A program made the translations under genes and the position numbers. This document shows positions 1 to 8,527 of a DNA stretch of 64,000 nucleotides, one piece after another. Source of the DNA: Idiomarina loihiensis (GTDB taxonomy: Bacteria; Pseudomonadota; Gammaproteobacteria; Enterobacterales; Alteromonadaceae); assembly GCF_024584785.1 (NCBI RefSeq), contig NZ_CP074112.1, positions 930,001 through 994,000 on the forward strand, given 5' to 3'. The notes beneath the pieces are model-generated. The model was not told the origin of the DNA. It did no database searches and saw only the letters and a list, made by a program, of their open reading frames with translations. How positions within the stretch are numbered: position 1 is the first letter of the stretch; every line of letters begins with the position of its first letter.

Positions 1-389
1 TGACCGTTATAAGTTCCAGCAAAATCAGTAGCAATACGCAACTCAGCACTATTTGCATTCTCTCGATCAGCCAGCACTTGAACGAGTCCCCAATATTGGG
101 CCTCAGTTAAGCTATCGGTGGCAGGATCAAAATCTTCATCTAAACCGATATAGCCTTTTAAGTTATCGGTCATAAGATCAAAATCAATCTCGGTGTTAGC
201 AGAAAAGCGACCATGTAAGGTGATCAACCCACTATCGTTGATATTGCGCGGAAAACTAGCCCGAACTTGACTGTGCGTTTCTGGGAGTACGGTAAAGGTG
301 TAGCTATCGGCCATAGCTGCGGCACTAAAACTACTGCTTAATAAACCGGCTACTGCCAGCGTAAGTGCTTTGGTTTTAAACTGTTTCAT
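1..389 (-). CDS. DUF3466-like exported protein (3' part outside window)
   Basis: The minus-strand frame opens with ATG at 389 and stays open to the left edge of the window, so only about 129 N-terminal residues are visible. The start is MKQFKTKALTLAVAGLLSSS, a clear Sec signal peptide with a basic start, a hydrophobic core and an Ala-rich cleavage region ending near AMADS. The mature part begins YTFTVLPETHSQVRASFPRN and contains an 'IND-G' segment, as in the DUF3466 family of Alteromonadales and Vibrionales exported proteins. No catalytic motif is seen. It begins seven bases downstream of the uup stop codon and is probably co-transcribed with uup. Function is unknown; the family assignment rests on the N-terminal pattern and on the position beside uup. 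Confidence 0.7.
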   Translation of the reverse strand, partial: MKQFKTKALTLAVAGLLSSSFSAAAMADSYTFTVLPETHSQVRASFPRNINDSGLITLHGRFSANTEIDFDLMTDNLKGYIGLDEDFDPATDSLTEAQYWGLVQVLADRENANSAELRIATDFAGTYNG

Positions 390-396
390 AAGGAAT

Positions 397-2340
397 TCAA
401 TGACTCTCTTGTTGTAAATTTTCTAATTCGTCCCAGCGCTCTAGCGCGGCCATAAGTTCTTGTTCTAATTCGCCTAATCGCTCTAATACCGGCGCAGTAA
501 CTGAATGCGGCTGAGTAAAAAAATCAGCCTGACTGGTTTGTTGTTGCAAGTGCTCTTGCTCCTGCTCTAACGCTTCAATCCGTTGCGGTAATTGTTCTAA
601 TTCACGTTGCAGCTTGTAGGATAACTTTTTACGCGGCGCAGCTGAACCCTTGTTAGCAGATTCTTTACTTGCCGCAGTGCTGCTACTACTTGCAGATGCT
701 GCAGGCTGTGACTTGCTGGCAGCCGAATTAGTTCCCGCAGTTTGGCTTAAATAATGATTTACTTCGGTAAAGCCACCCACGATTTCGGTTACTTTACCCT
801 CACCTTCAAATAACAGCACGCTTGTCGCCGTATTATCCACAAATTCACGATCGTGGCTGACCAAGATTACCGTCCCCTGATAATCTGCCACAATTTGCTC
901 TAACAGCTCTAAGGTGTCGATATCAAGGTCGTTGGTAGGTTCATCCAAGATCAAGAAATTACTTGGGGTTAAAAACAGTTTGGCTAATAAAGCTCGGTTA
1001 CGCTCTCCGCCAGATAAAGCTCTTACCGGCGTTCTGGCTTGTTTAGGTGAGAATAAGAAATCTTGTAAGTAGCTCAGAATATGTCGAGTTTTACCATTGT
1101 AGGTAACATCCTGCTTACCATCACCTACGTTTTCAGCAATGGTTAGATTAGGATCTAGTTGCGCTCGATGCTGATCAAAATAAGCGACTTGTAAGTGAGT
1201 CCCTAGCTTGATCTGCCCGGAATCTGCCGCTTGTTGTCCCAGCAAAACTTTGATCAACGTACTCTTGCCGCAACCATTCGGTCCTACCAAGGCAACCTTG
1301 TCACCGCGTTGTAAGGTAAACTCAAACTGGCGTAGGATGGTTTTATCACCGAACGCTAAATTAACATCACTGCCATCAAACACCAGCTTGCCTGATTTAC
1401 TGGCTTCCTGCACAGCTAACTTGGCCGAACCTTGCTGTTCGCGGCGTTGCGCACGTTGTTTTCGGAGCTCTTTTAACGCCCTGACGCGGCCTTCATTGCG
1501 AGTCCGCCGTGCTTTAATGCCCTGACGGATCCAGGTCTCTTCTTGAGCCAGTTTTTTATCAAACTCAGCGTTGTGAGTCTCTTCAACTTCCAACTGATGT
1601 TGCTTGAGCTCTAAGTAGGCATCGTAACTACCGGGATAACTATTTAATTGGCCCCGATCTAAATCAATAATACGAGTTGCTAGATGACGAATAAAGGCCC
1701 GGTCGTGGCTGATAAATAGCACCGCACCACGAAAGTCTTTAACCCGCTCTTCTAACCACCGCACCATTTCTACGTCGAGGTGGTTAGTAGGCTCATCTAA
1801 CAGCAACAAATCAGGATTGACCACCAGTGCACGGGCTAATGCTACCCGTCGTAGCCAACCGCCCGAGAGCGCCGCCATGGTGCTATCGGCAGGTAGTGCT
1901 AGCTGCGTTAACACTTGTTCTATGCGGGTTTGTAACTGCCAGCCATCGGCCGCTTCTAAAGCGGTCTGTAAGCGCGCCAAATCATTCATGATTTGGTCAC
2001 TATCATGCTCCTGTTCGAGCTGTTGCAGGGTATGGTGATAATCTTTAAGTAAATCGCCCACCTCAGCTAAACCTTCAGCAACATAATCGTATACCGACTG
2101 CTCTGAGTTTGCTGGTGGATCTTGCGGCAATCTAGCAACAACCGTATCACCGACCAATTGCACTGCCCCGTCATCGAGCTGCACTTCGCCGTCGATAACC
2201 TTGAGTAGCGTCGATTTACCGGCACCGTTACGGCCCACTAAACAGACCCGCTCGCCTGCTTCAATGGTTAGGTCAACATGGTCTAAAATGGCATCGTTGC
2301 CAAAGGCTAATTGCGCATTCTGAATTCTTACAATATTCAT
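397..2340 (-). CDS. uup: ABC-F ATPase Uup
   Basis: This 647-residue soluble protein has two ABC ATPase domains in tandem and no membrane segments, as in the ABC-F family of ribosome-associated factors. Domain 1 has Walker A GRNGAGKST (about residue 36), signature LSGGWLRRVALARAL and Walker B LLLLDEPTNHLD. Domain 2 has GPNGCGKST, signature LSGGERNRALLAKLF and LILDEPTNDLD. The inter-domain linker is long and basic (RQGIKARRTRNEGRVRALK). The C-terminus is an Ala/Ser-rich spacer followed by an acidic coiled coil, typical of Uup (635 residues in E. coli), which limits transposon precise excision and aids ribosome function. It overlaps the upstream glutaredoxin-like gene by four bases (ATGA), indicating translational coupling. 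Confidence 0.93.
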   Translation of the reverse strand: MNIVRIQNAQLAFGNDAILDHVDLTIEAGERVCLVGRNGAGKSTLLKVIDGEVQLDDGAVQLVGDTVVARLPQDPPANSEQSVYDYVAEGLAEVGDLLKDYHHTLQQLEQEHDSDQIMNDLARLQTALEAADGWQLQTRIEQVLTQLALPADSTMAALSGGWLRRVALARALVVNPDLLLLDEPTNHLDVEMVRWLEERVKDFRGAVLFISHDRAFIRHLATRIIDLDRGQLNSYPGSYDAYLELKQHQLEVEETHNAEFDKKLAQEETWIRQGIKARRTRNEGRVRALKELRKQRAQRREQQGSAKLAVQEASKSGKLVFDGSDVNLAFGDKTILRQFEFTLQRGDKVALVGPNGCGKSTLIKVLLGQQAADSGQIKLGTHLQVAYFDQHRAQLDPNLTIAENVGDGKQDVTYNGKTRHILSYLQDFLFSPKQARTPVRALSGGERNRALLAKLFLTPSNFLILDEPTNDLDIDTLELLEQIVADYQGTVILVSHDREFVDNTATSVLLFEGEGKVTEIVGGFTEVNHYLSQTAGTNSAASKSQPAASASSSSTAASKESANKGSAAPRKKLSYKLQRELEQLPQRIEALEQEQEHLQQQTSQADFFTQPHSVTAPVLERLGELEQELMAALERWDELENLQQESH

Positions 2341-2591
2341 GCTATTAAAAAATCCTCAAGTGCTGTTGCAAACGGCCAACGTAACTCGGCATCGTCGCTA
2401 GCGCGCACTAATACAGGGATCAACCAAGCGTACTCTGCTAGTAGCTCGGGTTGTTGGGTAATATCAACCACATGCAGACGCCAGCCCGTTGCTGGTGACT
2501 GAACCGCTTGCTGCATGGCTTGTTCAACGAGCAGCTTAGCTTGGTCACACAAAGGACAATGAGGTTTGCTAAGCAGATAATAGTCAGCCAC
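2337..2591 (-). CDS. glutaredoxin-like (DUF836) thiol protein
   Basis: A small thioredoxin-fold protein of 84 residues. The sequence MADYYLLSKPHCPLCDQAK carries a CPLC redox-type motif after the first strand, and a cis-Pro-type IPVLVRA segment follows (about residue 57). This matches the glutaredoxin-like DUF836/YruB group, which often neighbours rlmKL and uup. I chose GTG at 2591: it overlaps the rlmKL stop by eight bases and has AAGG upstream. A TTG at 2636 would add 15 unlikely residues inside rlmKL. The substrate is unknown. It probably belongs to one leftward operon rlmKL, this gene, uup, DUF3466. Confidence 0.8.
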   Translation of the reverse strand: MADYYLLSKPHCPLCDQAKLLVEQAMQQAVQSPATGWRLHVVDITQQPELLAEYAWLIPVLVRASDDAELRWPFATALEDFLIA

Positions 2592-4716
2592 TGTGGCGTA
2601 CCTTGAACAAATGGTGAATGCCTTTGTGGCGCTCAAAATCAGCAGAAATAGAGCGCTTGGTTAGGTCTTCTGCAACCAAAAAGGCTTCAGCTAAAGCCTC
2701 GTTATCAAGCTTGAATTTGCGTTTGTTGTTGGAAAACAAAATCACCCCGTCGTCTTTCAACAACCGTGCTGCTAGTTTTAACAATTGCACGTGGTCACGT
2801 TGAACATCTAAAACATCATCCATCCGCTTAGAGTTTGAAAACGTGGGCGGATCGAGGAAAATCACGTCGTAGCGCTGCTGTGGCCGTTGTTCTCTAAGCC
2901 ATGCAATACAATCAGCTTGAATAAACTGATGGGCGCGCGTGTTGAGCTTGTTGAGGTGGAAATTGCGTTCGCCCCAGGCCAAATAAGTTTTAGATAAATC
3001 GACTGAAACCACCTCTTTAGCACCGCCCATTGCGGCATGCACCGATGCCGAACAGGTGTAGGCAAACAAATTCAGAACACTCTTATCCGCACTGATTTTA
3101 CCTAATTCTCGGCGTGCCCAACGATGATCTAAAAATAGCCCTGTGTCTAAATAGTCACTCAGATTCACCTCAAACTGCACGCCGTATTCATGCACTATCC
3201 GAACTAAGCCACGCGGGGTCTGTTTTTGATATTGCTGTTTACCAGCCTGCCGTTGCCGCACCTTTAAGGTCATGTTTTCAGCTTTAAAAGGCAACTCAGA
3301 GGCTAAGGTATCGATTAAAAACCATAATCTATCTTTAGCTACCGCCGGCGGAATGTCTTTCGGCGCTGCATATTCTTGAATCACAATACAATCATCGTAG
3401 ACATCAACGGCTGCATTGTATTCTGGAAGGTCGGCATCATACAGACGCCATGCGTTAACCCCTTCTTTTGCCGCCCATTTTTCTAATTTTTGGTAGTTTT
3501 TCCGTAATCTGTTGGCAAGGTCGTTTGATTGCGTTTGGGTAAATTCAGGTTGCTCTACGGTTAAGTCGTAAGTAGCCAATAAAGTCTCAATGGCACCGTT
3601 AAACAACTTGTATTTGCGTTGACTACGTAACTTAAGACGTTTTAAGAGAGTTTCATCACCGGCTAGAACCGCCACTTGCCAACCGGAAAACTGTTGCCGT
3701 AATTGCTGACCAAAACGACGATACAACAGCAGCGTTTCAACTTCTTCGCCAAGCCGCTCACCATAGGGTGGATTACAAATAAGCAAAGGTGCGGTGTGTT
3801 GTTCTGCCGCATTTACGGCCGGTTCTGCATGCTCCGCATCCCCTACTTGCCAGTCACATACATGGCTTAATCCCAACCGTTCGGCATTTTGTCGGGCAAT
3901 CCCCAGCATGCGTGGATCATTGTCGCGTCCGTAAAACCTAGCGCTAGGCTCGGCGATAGCTTCGGCAAAACGCTGCTCTGCTTGCTCACGCACTTGTAAC
4001 CACAAGCTGTGTTGGTGCCCCATCCATGCTTGAAAGCCCCAATAGCTGCGCTGTAAGCCAGGCGCTAACTGATAACGAATCATTGCTGCTTCAAGTAGTA
4101 AGGTGCCCGAACCACAGAATGGGTCCATGACTACTTCAGTTGTGGTATCAACACCCGCACGAATCACCACCGCCGCCGCTAAGGTTTCACGTAACGGTGC
4201 AGCACCCTGCTGTTGCCGATAGCCACGTTTATGCAGGCTCTCACCCGCTAAATCTAAATACCAAGTAAGCTTATCTTTATGTAAGTGAGCATTAATACGA
4301 ACGTCAGGCTCTTTGCTAACTGAAGGTCGTTGGTTTAATTGTTCTCTAAAGCGATCCACAATACCGTCTTTGACTAGCTGCGCACCAAATTGCGTGTGGC
4401 GGATATCTGGATGACGACCGCTGAAATCAATTAAGAACGTATCTTCAGGCGCAAAAACCTGTTCCCATTCAGTTTGGGCAACGGCCAATGGAATGTCTTG
4501 GGCTTGCTTGACGAAGCATTCGCCCAATTTTAATAACACTCGATTCGCTAACCGAGTCCACAGGCACACTTGATAGGCCTGCTCTAAGGAGCAGTCGAAC
4601 CAGCAGCCGCCAGCTGTTTGGCGCACTTGGGTAATACCCAACTGGTTCAGTTCATCAAACAATAAAGGCTCGAGACCTTTGGCGCAGGTTGCAAAAAGTT
4701 GCAGAGTTGCCGACAT
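2584..4716 (-). CDS. rlmL: 23S rRNA m2G2445/m7G2069 methyltransferase RlmKL
   Basis: A bifunctional methyltransferase of about 710 residues (E. coli RlmKL is 702). The N-terminal THUMP domain starts at LFATCAKGLEPLLFDEL. The RlmL methylase half has VMDPFCGSGTLLLEAA and the catalytic NPPYGERL (about residues 190-320). The RlmK half has VLNLFAYTCSASVHAAMGGA for SAM binding and FLDPPTFSNSKRMDD (about residues 540-660). It modifies G2445 and G2069 in the peptidyl-transferase region of 23S rRNA. The ATG at 4716 (MSATLQLF) is preferred over the GTG four codons upstream, because the extra residues MIIF do not fit the family start. The upstream neighbour is the tRNA-fMet gene on the opposite strand. 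Confidence 0.95.
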   Translation of the reverse strand: MSATLQLFATCAKGLEPLLFDELNQLGITQVRQTAGGCWFDCSLEQAYQVCLWTRLANRVLLKLGECFVKQAQDIPLAVAQTEWEQVFAPEDTFLIDFSGRHPDIRHTQFGAQLVKDGIVDRFREQLNQRPSVSKEPDVRINAHLHKDKLTWYLDLAGESLHKRGYRQQQGAAPLRETLAAAVVIRAGVDTTTEVVMDPFCGSGTLLLEAAMIRYQLAPGLQRSYWGFQAWMGHQHSLWLQVREQAEQRFAEAIAEPSARFYGRDNDPRMLGIARQNAERLGLSHVCDWQVGDAEHAEPAVNAAEQHTAPLLICNPPYGERLGEEVETLLLYRRFGQQLRQQFSGWQVAVLAGDETLLKRLKLRSQRKYKLFNGAIETLLATYDLTVEQPEFTQTQSNDLANRLRKNYQKLEKWAAKEGVNAWRLYDADLPEYNAAVDVYDDCIVIQEYAAPKDIPPAVAKDRLWFLIDTLASELPFKAENMTLKVRQRQAGKQQYQKQTPRGLVRIVHEYGVQFEVNLSDYLDTGLFLDHRWARRELGKISADKSVLNLFAYTCSASVHAAMGGAKEVVSVDLSKTYLAWGERNFHLNKLNTRAHQFIQADCIAWLREQRPQQRYDVIFLDPPTFSNSKRMDDVLDVQRDHVQLLKLAARLLKDDGVILFSNNKRKFKLDNEALAEAFLVAEDLTKRSISADFERHKGIHHLFKVRHSG

Positions 4717-4851
4717 GAAAATAATCACTTATTAAGAAAGATAGAAACAGATTATACCGAAAGATGAGGCTGCTGTATTGCTCGATATGGACGTAAAAGC
4801 AGCAATCAAATCAATATCGGTTAATAACTAAGCGAACGATTCAACGGGGGC

Positions 4852-4878
4852 TTGCGTTTGCAGAACTAACTCTATACT
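4852..4878 (+). promoter_or_regulatory. candidate promoter of tRNA-fMet
   Basis: TATACT at 4873-4878 is a good -10 box, 15 bases before the tRNA. TTGCGT at 4852-4857 is a possible -35, with a rather short 15-bp spacer. The position fits a sigma70 stable-RNA promoter. No start site was measured. Confidence 0.35.
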
Positions 4879-4893
4879 ATGCACTTCATCGGA

Positions 4894-4970
<77 letters not shown>

Positions 4971-4992
4971 ATTCCTTACTTGATTTTTCCGA

Positions 4993-6810
4993 CTATTCCC
5001 GGTCAACAATAATCCAATTCTTATCCAGCTGTTGCCCTGCTAAATAGGGTTGTGGTAACTGTTTCAGATACTCGATAAGAATATGCTGAATTTGATCTGG
5101 GCTGCTAAACACTATCTGACTGCCATCTAATCCGGCAAAATCACCACCGCCATTAGCGCGATAATTATTGGTTACGACCAAGACTTCTTCCGTTGCTATC
5201 TGATCGAGGATGGTGATGCGCTGACCTATGGGTTGACTCACATTAATCTGGTACTTGATGCCGGCAATCGTATCAAAATTATAAGAAGGCACTTGGCTCT
5301 CAACCCAACTGTATGGCTCTTCGTTACTGCCTACTTTAAGCGCGGCCGCGCTGATTTCTAACCATTGCTGTAGTTGTGCCACCGATATTTTGACAACGTC
5401 CAAAGTATTGGGATATCGATATAAATTACCCACATCGCCGATGGTAACTGGGCCTGCATTGATAAAAGTAAACTGCTGTTGCGCGGCCTCCTCTGCTGAG
5501 GTTGCGGCAAAAAAAGGAGCCGCAGCACTCAGTAATGGCAACCGTTGCCATGATTGTTCGGTGCTAGTGGAAGACTCATCGGCCAAACCATCTAGATAAC
5601 GCTCCACATACCACCGCTGAGCATCATGCAAGAGTTGCATGGCGGTCGTGGGCTGTAACCGTGATAATTGATGTGATAATGCTACCTCTGTATGCCCAAT
5701 GGGTTGCTTCATATAAGCCAAAGTAGCTTGATCAGCCTCTGCTAATAACGCCTGAATATTTGTGTCTGGAGTTGCCGCCGCAGCTCGTAAATGACTCTTA
5801 CTGCGACTAACTTGCCAACCTTGTTGCTGCCACTGTAAATAGAGATCTATCACGCCAAGGTACTCGCCTTGTGCACCAGGCTGCGATGCTGCAACACCAT
5901 GAATGGTGCCGGCTTCGCTATCTACGTCAGGATTTAATTGGTAAGCATCAGTACCGGGGAATAACTCATGCTGATGGCCAAATGCGATTGCATCTACGCC
6001 GTCAATTTGCGCAAGCGACCAAACATCTTGCTCACTGCTATGGGTCTCGCGAGAATTTTTCGGCAACCCCGTATGAGCTGCGATAATGATCACCTCGGCT
6101 CCTTGTTGTTGGGCCTCTTGCACACTTCGCTGGGCTGCTTCATACATCCCCTCTACCGCAACTTGATGCTGTAAATAATGGGCATCCCACTGCATGATTT
6201 GCGGCGGTAGTACCCCAATCACTGCAACTTTAACAGCTGGTAACGATGCCTGTGCAGGCTGCTTTTCTAACATCACCCAAGGCGCAATCTTTAATTTATT
6301 CTTGGCCGCTTCGGTCAAGGGTTTAAGATTGGCGCTAAGCAGCGGAAAATTTGCACCAGCATAGGCTTGGGCAAGGTAATCTAGACCGTAATTAAATTCA
6401 TGATTGCCTAAGTTGGCCACATCAAACTGCAGGGCATTCATCACTTGAGTGAGTGGCAACGGCTGTTCGCTAGCTGCTGCGGTTACCATCCAGTCCGTCA
6501 TAGGACTACCTTGGATGAGATCACCGTTATCAATTAACACATGCAAGTCTGCTTCCGCCCGGGCTTCTTCGATGACCTTGGCTAAGTGTGCATAACCTGC
6601 TGCTACTGGTTGTTCGGTAAAGTAATTTTTCCCGATAAATTGGCCATGAACATCGCTGGTACTGAGAATACGTAAATGGAGGCTAGGTGCAGCAGCACTG
6701 CTGGTAGCTGGTAGTGTTGGTGTGGCTAACGCATGGCTCGGGGTTAACACCAGACTGATTGCACTGGCTAACAAAGTAACAGTTGCAGCAATATGACCGG
6801 GTAATTTCAT
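4993..6810 (-). CDS. periplasmic 5'-nucleotidase / cyclic-nucleotide phosphodiesterase (CpdB-like)
   Basis: A 605-residue secreted metallophosphoesterase. The signal peptide is residues 1-29 (MKLPGHIAATVTLLASAISL, then ALA). The calcineurin-like N-terminal domain carries the dimetal motifs STSDVHGQF (about 50), DNGDLIQG (about 95), NLGNHEFNYGLDYL (about 135), AAHTG (about 245) and FGHQHE (about 278). The C-terminal 5'-nucleotidase domain has NAGPVTIGDVGNLYRYPNTL and the nucleotide-base-binding region near SYNFDTIAGIKYQI and NNYRANGGGDF. CpdB (647 residues in E. coli) hydrolyses 2',3'-cyclic nucleotides and 3'-nucleotides to salvage extracellular nucleotides; UshA-type 5'-nucleotidase activity is the alternative. 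The 'YSWVES...SYNFDTIAGIKY' segment favours the CpdB branch. It is monocistronic. Confidence 0.85.
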   Translation of the reverse strand: MKLPGHIAATVTLLASAISLVLTPSHALATPTLPATSSAAAPSLHLRILSTSDVHGQFIGKNYFTEQPVAAGYAHLAKVIEEARAEADLHVLIDNGDLIQGSPMTDWMVTAAASEQPLPLTQVMNALQFDVANLGNHEFNYGLDYLAQAYAGANFPLLSANLKPLTEAAKNKLKIAPWVMLEKQPAQASLPAVKVAVIGVLPPQIMQWDAHYLQHQVAVEGMYEAAQRSVQEAQQQGAEVIIIAAHTGLPKNSRETHSSEQDVWSLAQIDGVDAIAFGHQHELFPGTDAYQLNPDVDSEAGTIHGVAASQPGAQGEYLGVIDLYLQWQQQGWQVSRSKSHLRAAAATPDTNIQALLAEADQATLAYMKQPIGHTEVALSHQLSRLQPTTAMQLLHDAQRWYVERYLDGLADESSTSTEQSWQRLPLLSAAAPFFAATSAEEAAQQQFTFINAGPVTIGDVGNLYRYPNTLDVVKISVAQLQQWLEISAAALKVGSNEEPYSWVESQVPSYNFDTIAGIKYQINVSQPIGQRITILDQIATEEVLVVTNNYRANGGGDFAGLDGSQIVFSSPDQIQHILIEYLKQLPQPYLAGQQLDKNWIIVDRE

Positions 6811-6856
6811 AGGTTACAGACTCAACTAGCTTAACAACAGGAGTAAGATGACGCCT

Positions 6857-7441
6857 TTAGGCTAACCGCAGAGTAGGACTACCGTCAGCATGAGTTTCAT
6901 GAGGGCCTCGTTGTAAACGATTAATCATGACCTTGAACACATCAAACTGGCGTAATGTTTTCACATCGGATAACACAAATTCTGCTCCCAACACCATGCA
7001 TTCAGCAAATTCACCATCTTGCTGCAACACCACACAGAGCCCTTGTTGCAGCCCCGAATTAAGCTGTACTAGGGCCCCGAGTTTTAGTTCTTGTTGGGTT
7101 TGTTCGGCGATTAAAGCTTCTTGAAAATACCAACTCTGAGGCAATTGTGGCCGCCCAAAACGCTGGATAATCAGTAAATTCAGCCCTGCGGCCTGTACCC
7201 AGTCTGAGTTACAAGGTTGCTGAATGCTTGTCTCAATAAGTGGGCTAACTTCTTCTAAACATTCAGTAAACTCTTGAAACAACTGAGCTTCATCGGTTGT
7301 TAGGCTCGCTTGCAAGGGGTACAAAGGAATCAGTCTACTGGCTTTATAAGGGCATAGGTGTGCTGTGCCAGACTCAAGCTGGATACCGAGATGCTTTGTT
7401 GCTGGCTCACAGAACCATTGCCACTGGATATTTACGTGCAC
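6857..7441 (-). CDS. zapC: cell division protein ZapC
   Basis: This 195-residue cytoplasmic protein has the ZapC-type start VNIQWQWFCEPATKHLGIQL, followed by SRLIPLYPLQ and a C-terminal half with two small beta-barrel segments. ZapC binds FtsZ and bundles its protofilaments at the division ring. Sequence conservation in this family is low, so the assignment leans on the N-terminal W-W pattern, the length (180 in E. coli) and the conserved position directly downstream of pyrD. The GTG at 7441 has AAGG six bases upstream; the TTG at 7447 lacks a suitable spacing. It is probably co-transcribed with pyrD (gap 74 bases). Confidence 0.75.
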   Translation of the reverse strand: MHVNIQWQWFCEPATKHLGIQLESGTAHLCPYKASRLIPLYPLQASLTTDEAQLFQEFTECLEEVSPLIETSIQQPCNSDWVQAAGLNLLIIQRFGRPQLPQSWYFQEALIAEQTQQELKLGALVQLNSGLQQGLCVVLQQDGEFAECMVLGAEFVLSDVKTLRQFDVFKVMINRLQRGPHETHADGSPTLRLA

Positions 7442-7515
7442 GTTCAACCTTGTCGTTATCGTTATTGCGAGTGAACTTTGACTATGCTTTATACCATAAA
7501 GAAATCTGAGATTGT

Positions 7516-8523
7516 TTACAAGTCGTTTACGATAGTGCGGATCAACTGCGGTCCATGGTAAATGAAGCCGGTGTACACTTGCACCAAGCTTGCTCCTGCG
7601 GCTAGTTTTGCTTGAGCTGCGGCCGCGCTATCGATGCCACCAACGGCAATGATAGGTAGTTTACCCTGAAGATGTTCTGCTAGTTGCTTAACTACGGCCG
7701 TGCTCGCATCAAATAGCACTTTGCCACTCAAGCCCCCTGCCTCATCGGCATGCTTACAGCCGACTACCGCGTCCCTACTGAGAGTTGTGTTGGTCGCTAT
7801 AACAGCATCTATCTGATGTTCTATTAAGGCAGCCGCCATCGCTGCAATGCCGTCGTTATCAAGGTCAGGCGCAATTTTTACTGCCAGTGGCACATAACGG
7901 CCGTGTTCGGTGGCGAGTTCTGCTTGAGTTTGTTTCAAGCTGGCCAGCAGTTGATGCAGCGCATCGCCATGCTGATAGGCGCGTAAGCCGGGCGTGTTTG
8001 GCGAGGATATATTGACCGTAATGTAGCTCGCAAAAGCGTAAACTTTGCGCATGCAATGCACATAATCGTGCACGGCATCAGCTTCTGCTGTAGCTTTATT
8101 CTTGCCTATATTAATCCCCAGCACCCCCTTGAACTTCGCTTTTTGCACTTGCTCAACCAAGTAATCAACGCCAAGGTTATTAAAACCCATGCGGTTGATA
8201 ATGGCCTCACGTTCAGGGATCCGAAACAGACGTGGCTTGGGATTGCCTTCTTGCGGTTTTGGGGTAACTGTACCGACCTCGATAAAACCAAATCCCATTT
8301 GTGCAAAAGCATCAATGCACTCGGCGTTTTTATCAAGACCTGCCGCTAAACCTACAGGATTAGGAAATTCGATGCCCATCACTGTTACAGGTTTAGCTTC
8401 AACTTGTTGTCGCCAAAACCACGCCAACGGAGTGTTGGCGTAGCGTTTAAGTAACCCCAAGGTCAAATCATGTGACTGTTCAGCATCTTTGCTGAACAGC
8501 CACTTACGCAAGATCCCGTACAT
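7516..8523 (-). CDS. pyrD: dihydroorotate dehydrogenase (quinone), class 2
   Basis: A 335-residue flavoenzyme catalysing dihydroorotate to orotate with quinone reduction, step four of pyrimidine synthesis, on the inner face of the membrane. The N-terminal amphipathic helix [20 protein letters not shown] is characteristic of membrane-associated class 2 enzymes. FMN/substrate motifs follow: [53 protein letters not shown] (the catalytic Ser lies in this region), ATNTT and the phosphate-binding [12 protein letters not shown] near the end. It starts four bases after the gdh stop, so it is probably co-transcribed with it. Confidence 0.97.
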   Translation of the reverse strand: MYGILRKWLFSKDAEQSHDLTLGLLKRYANTPLAWFWRQQVEAKPVTVMGIEFPNPVGLAAGLDKNAECIDAFAQMGFGFIEVGTVTPKPQEGNPKPRLFRIPEREAIINRMGFNNLGVDYLVEQVQKAKFKGVLGINIGKNKATAEADAVHDYVHCMRKVYAFASYITVNISSPNTPGLRAYQHGDALHQLLASLKQTQAELATEHGRYVPLAVKIAPDLDNDGIAAMAAALIEHQIDAVIATNTTLSRDAVVGCKHADEAGGLSGKVLFDASTAVVKQLAEHLQGKLPIIAVGGIDSAAAAQAKLAAGASLVQVYTGFIYHGPQLIRTIVNDL

Positions 8524-8527
8524 AGGC

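Noticed and set aside
2592-2636. TTG-initiated longer form of the glutaredoxin-like protein
   Set aside because: It would extend 15 residues into rlmKL without matching the family; the GTG at 2591 has AAGG upstream and a coupled overlap.
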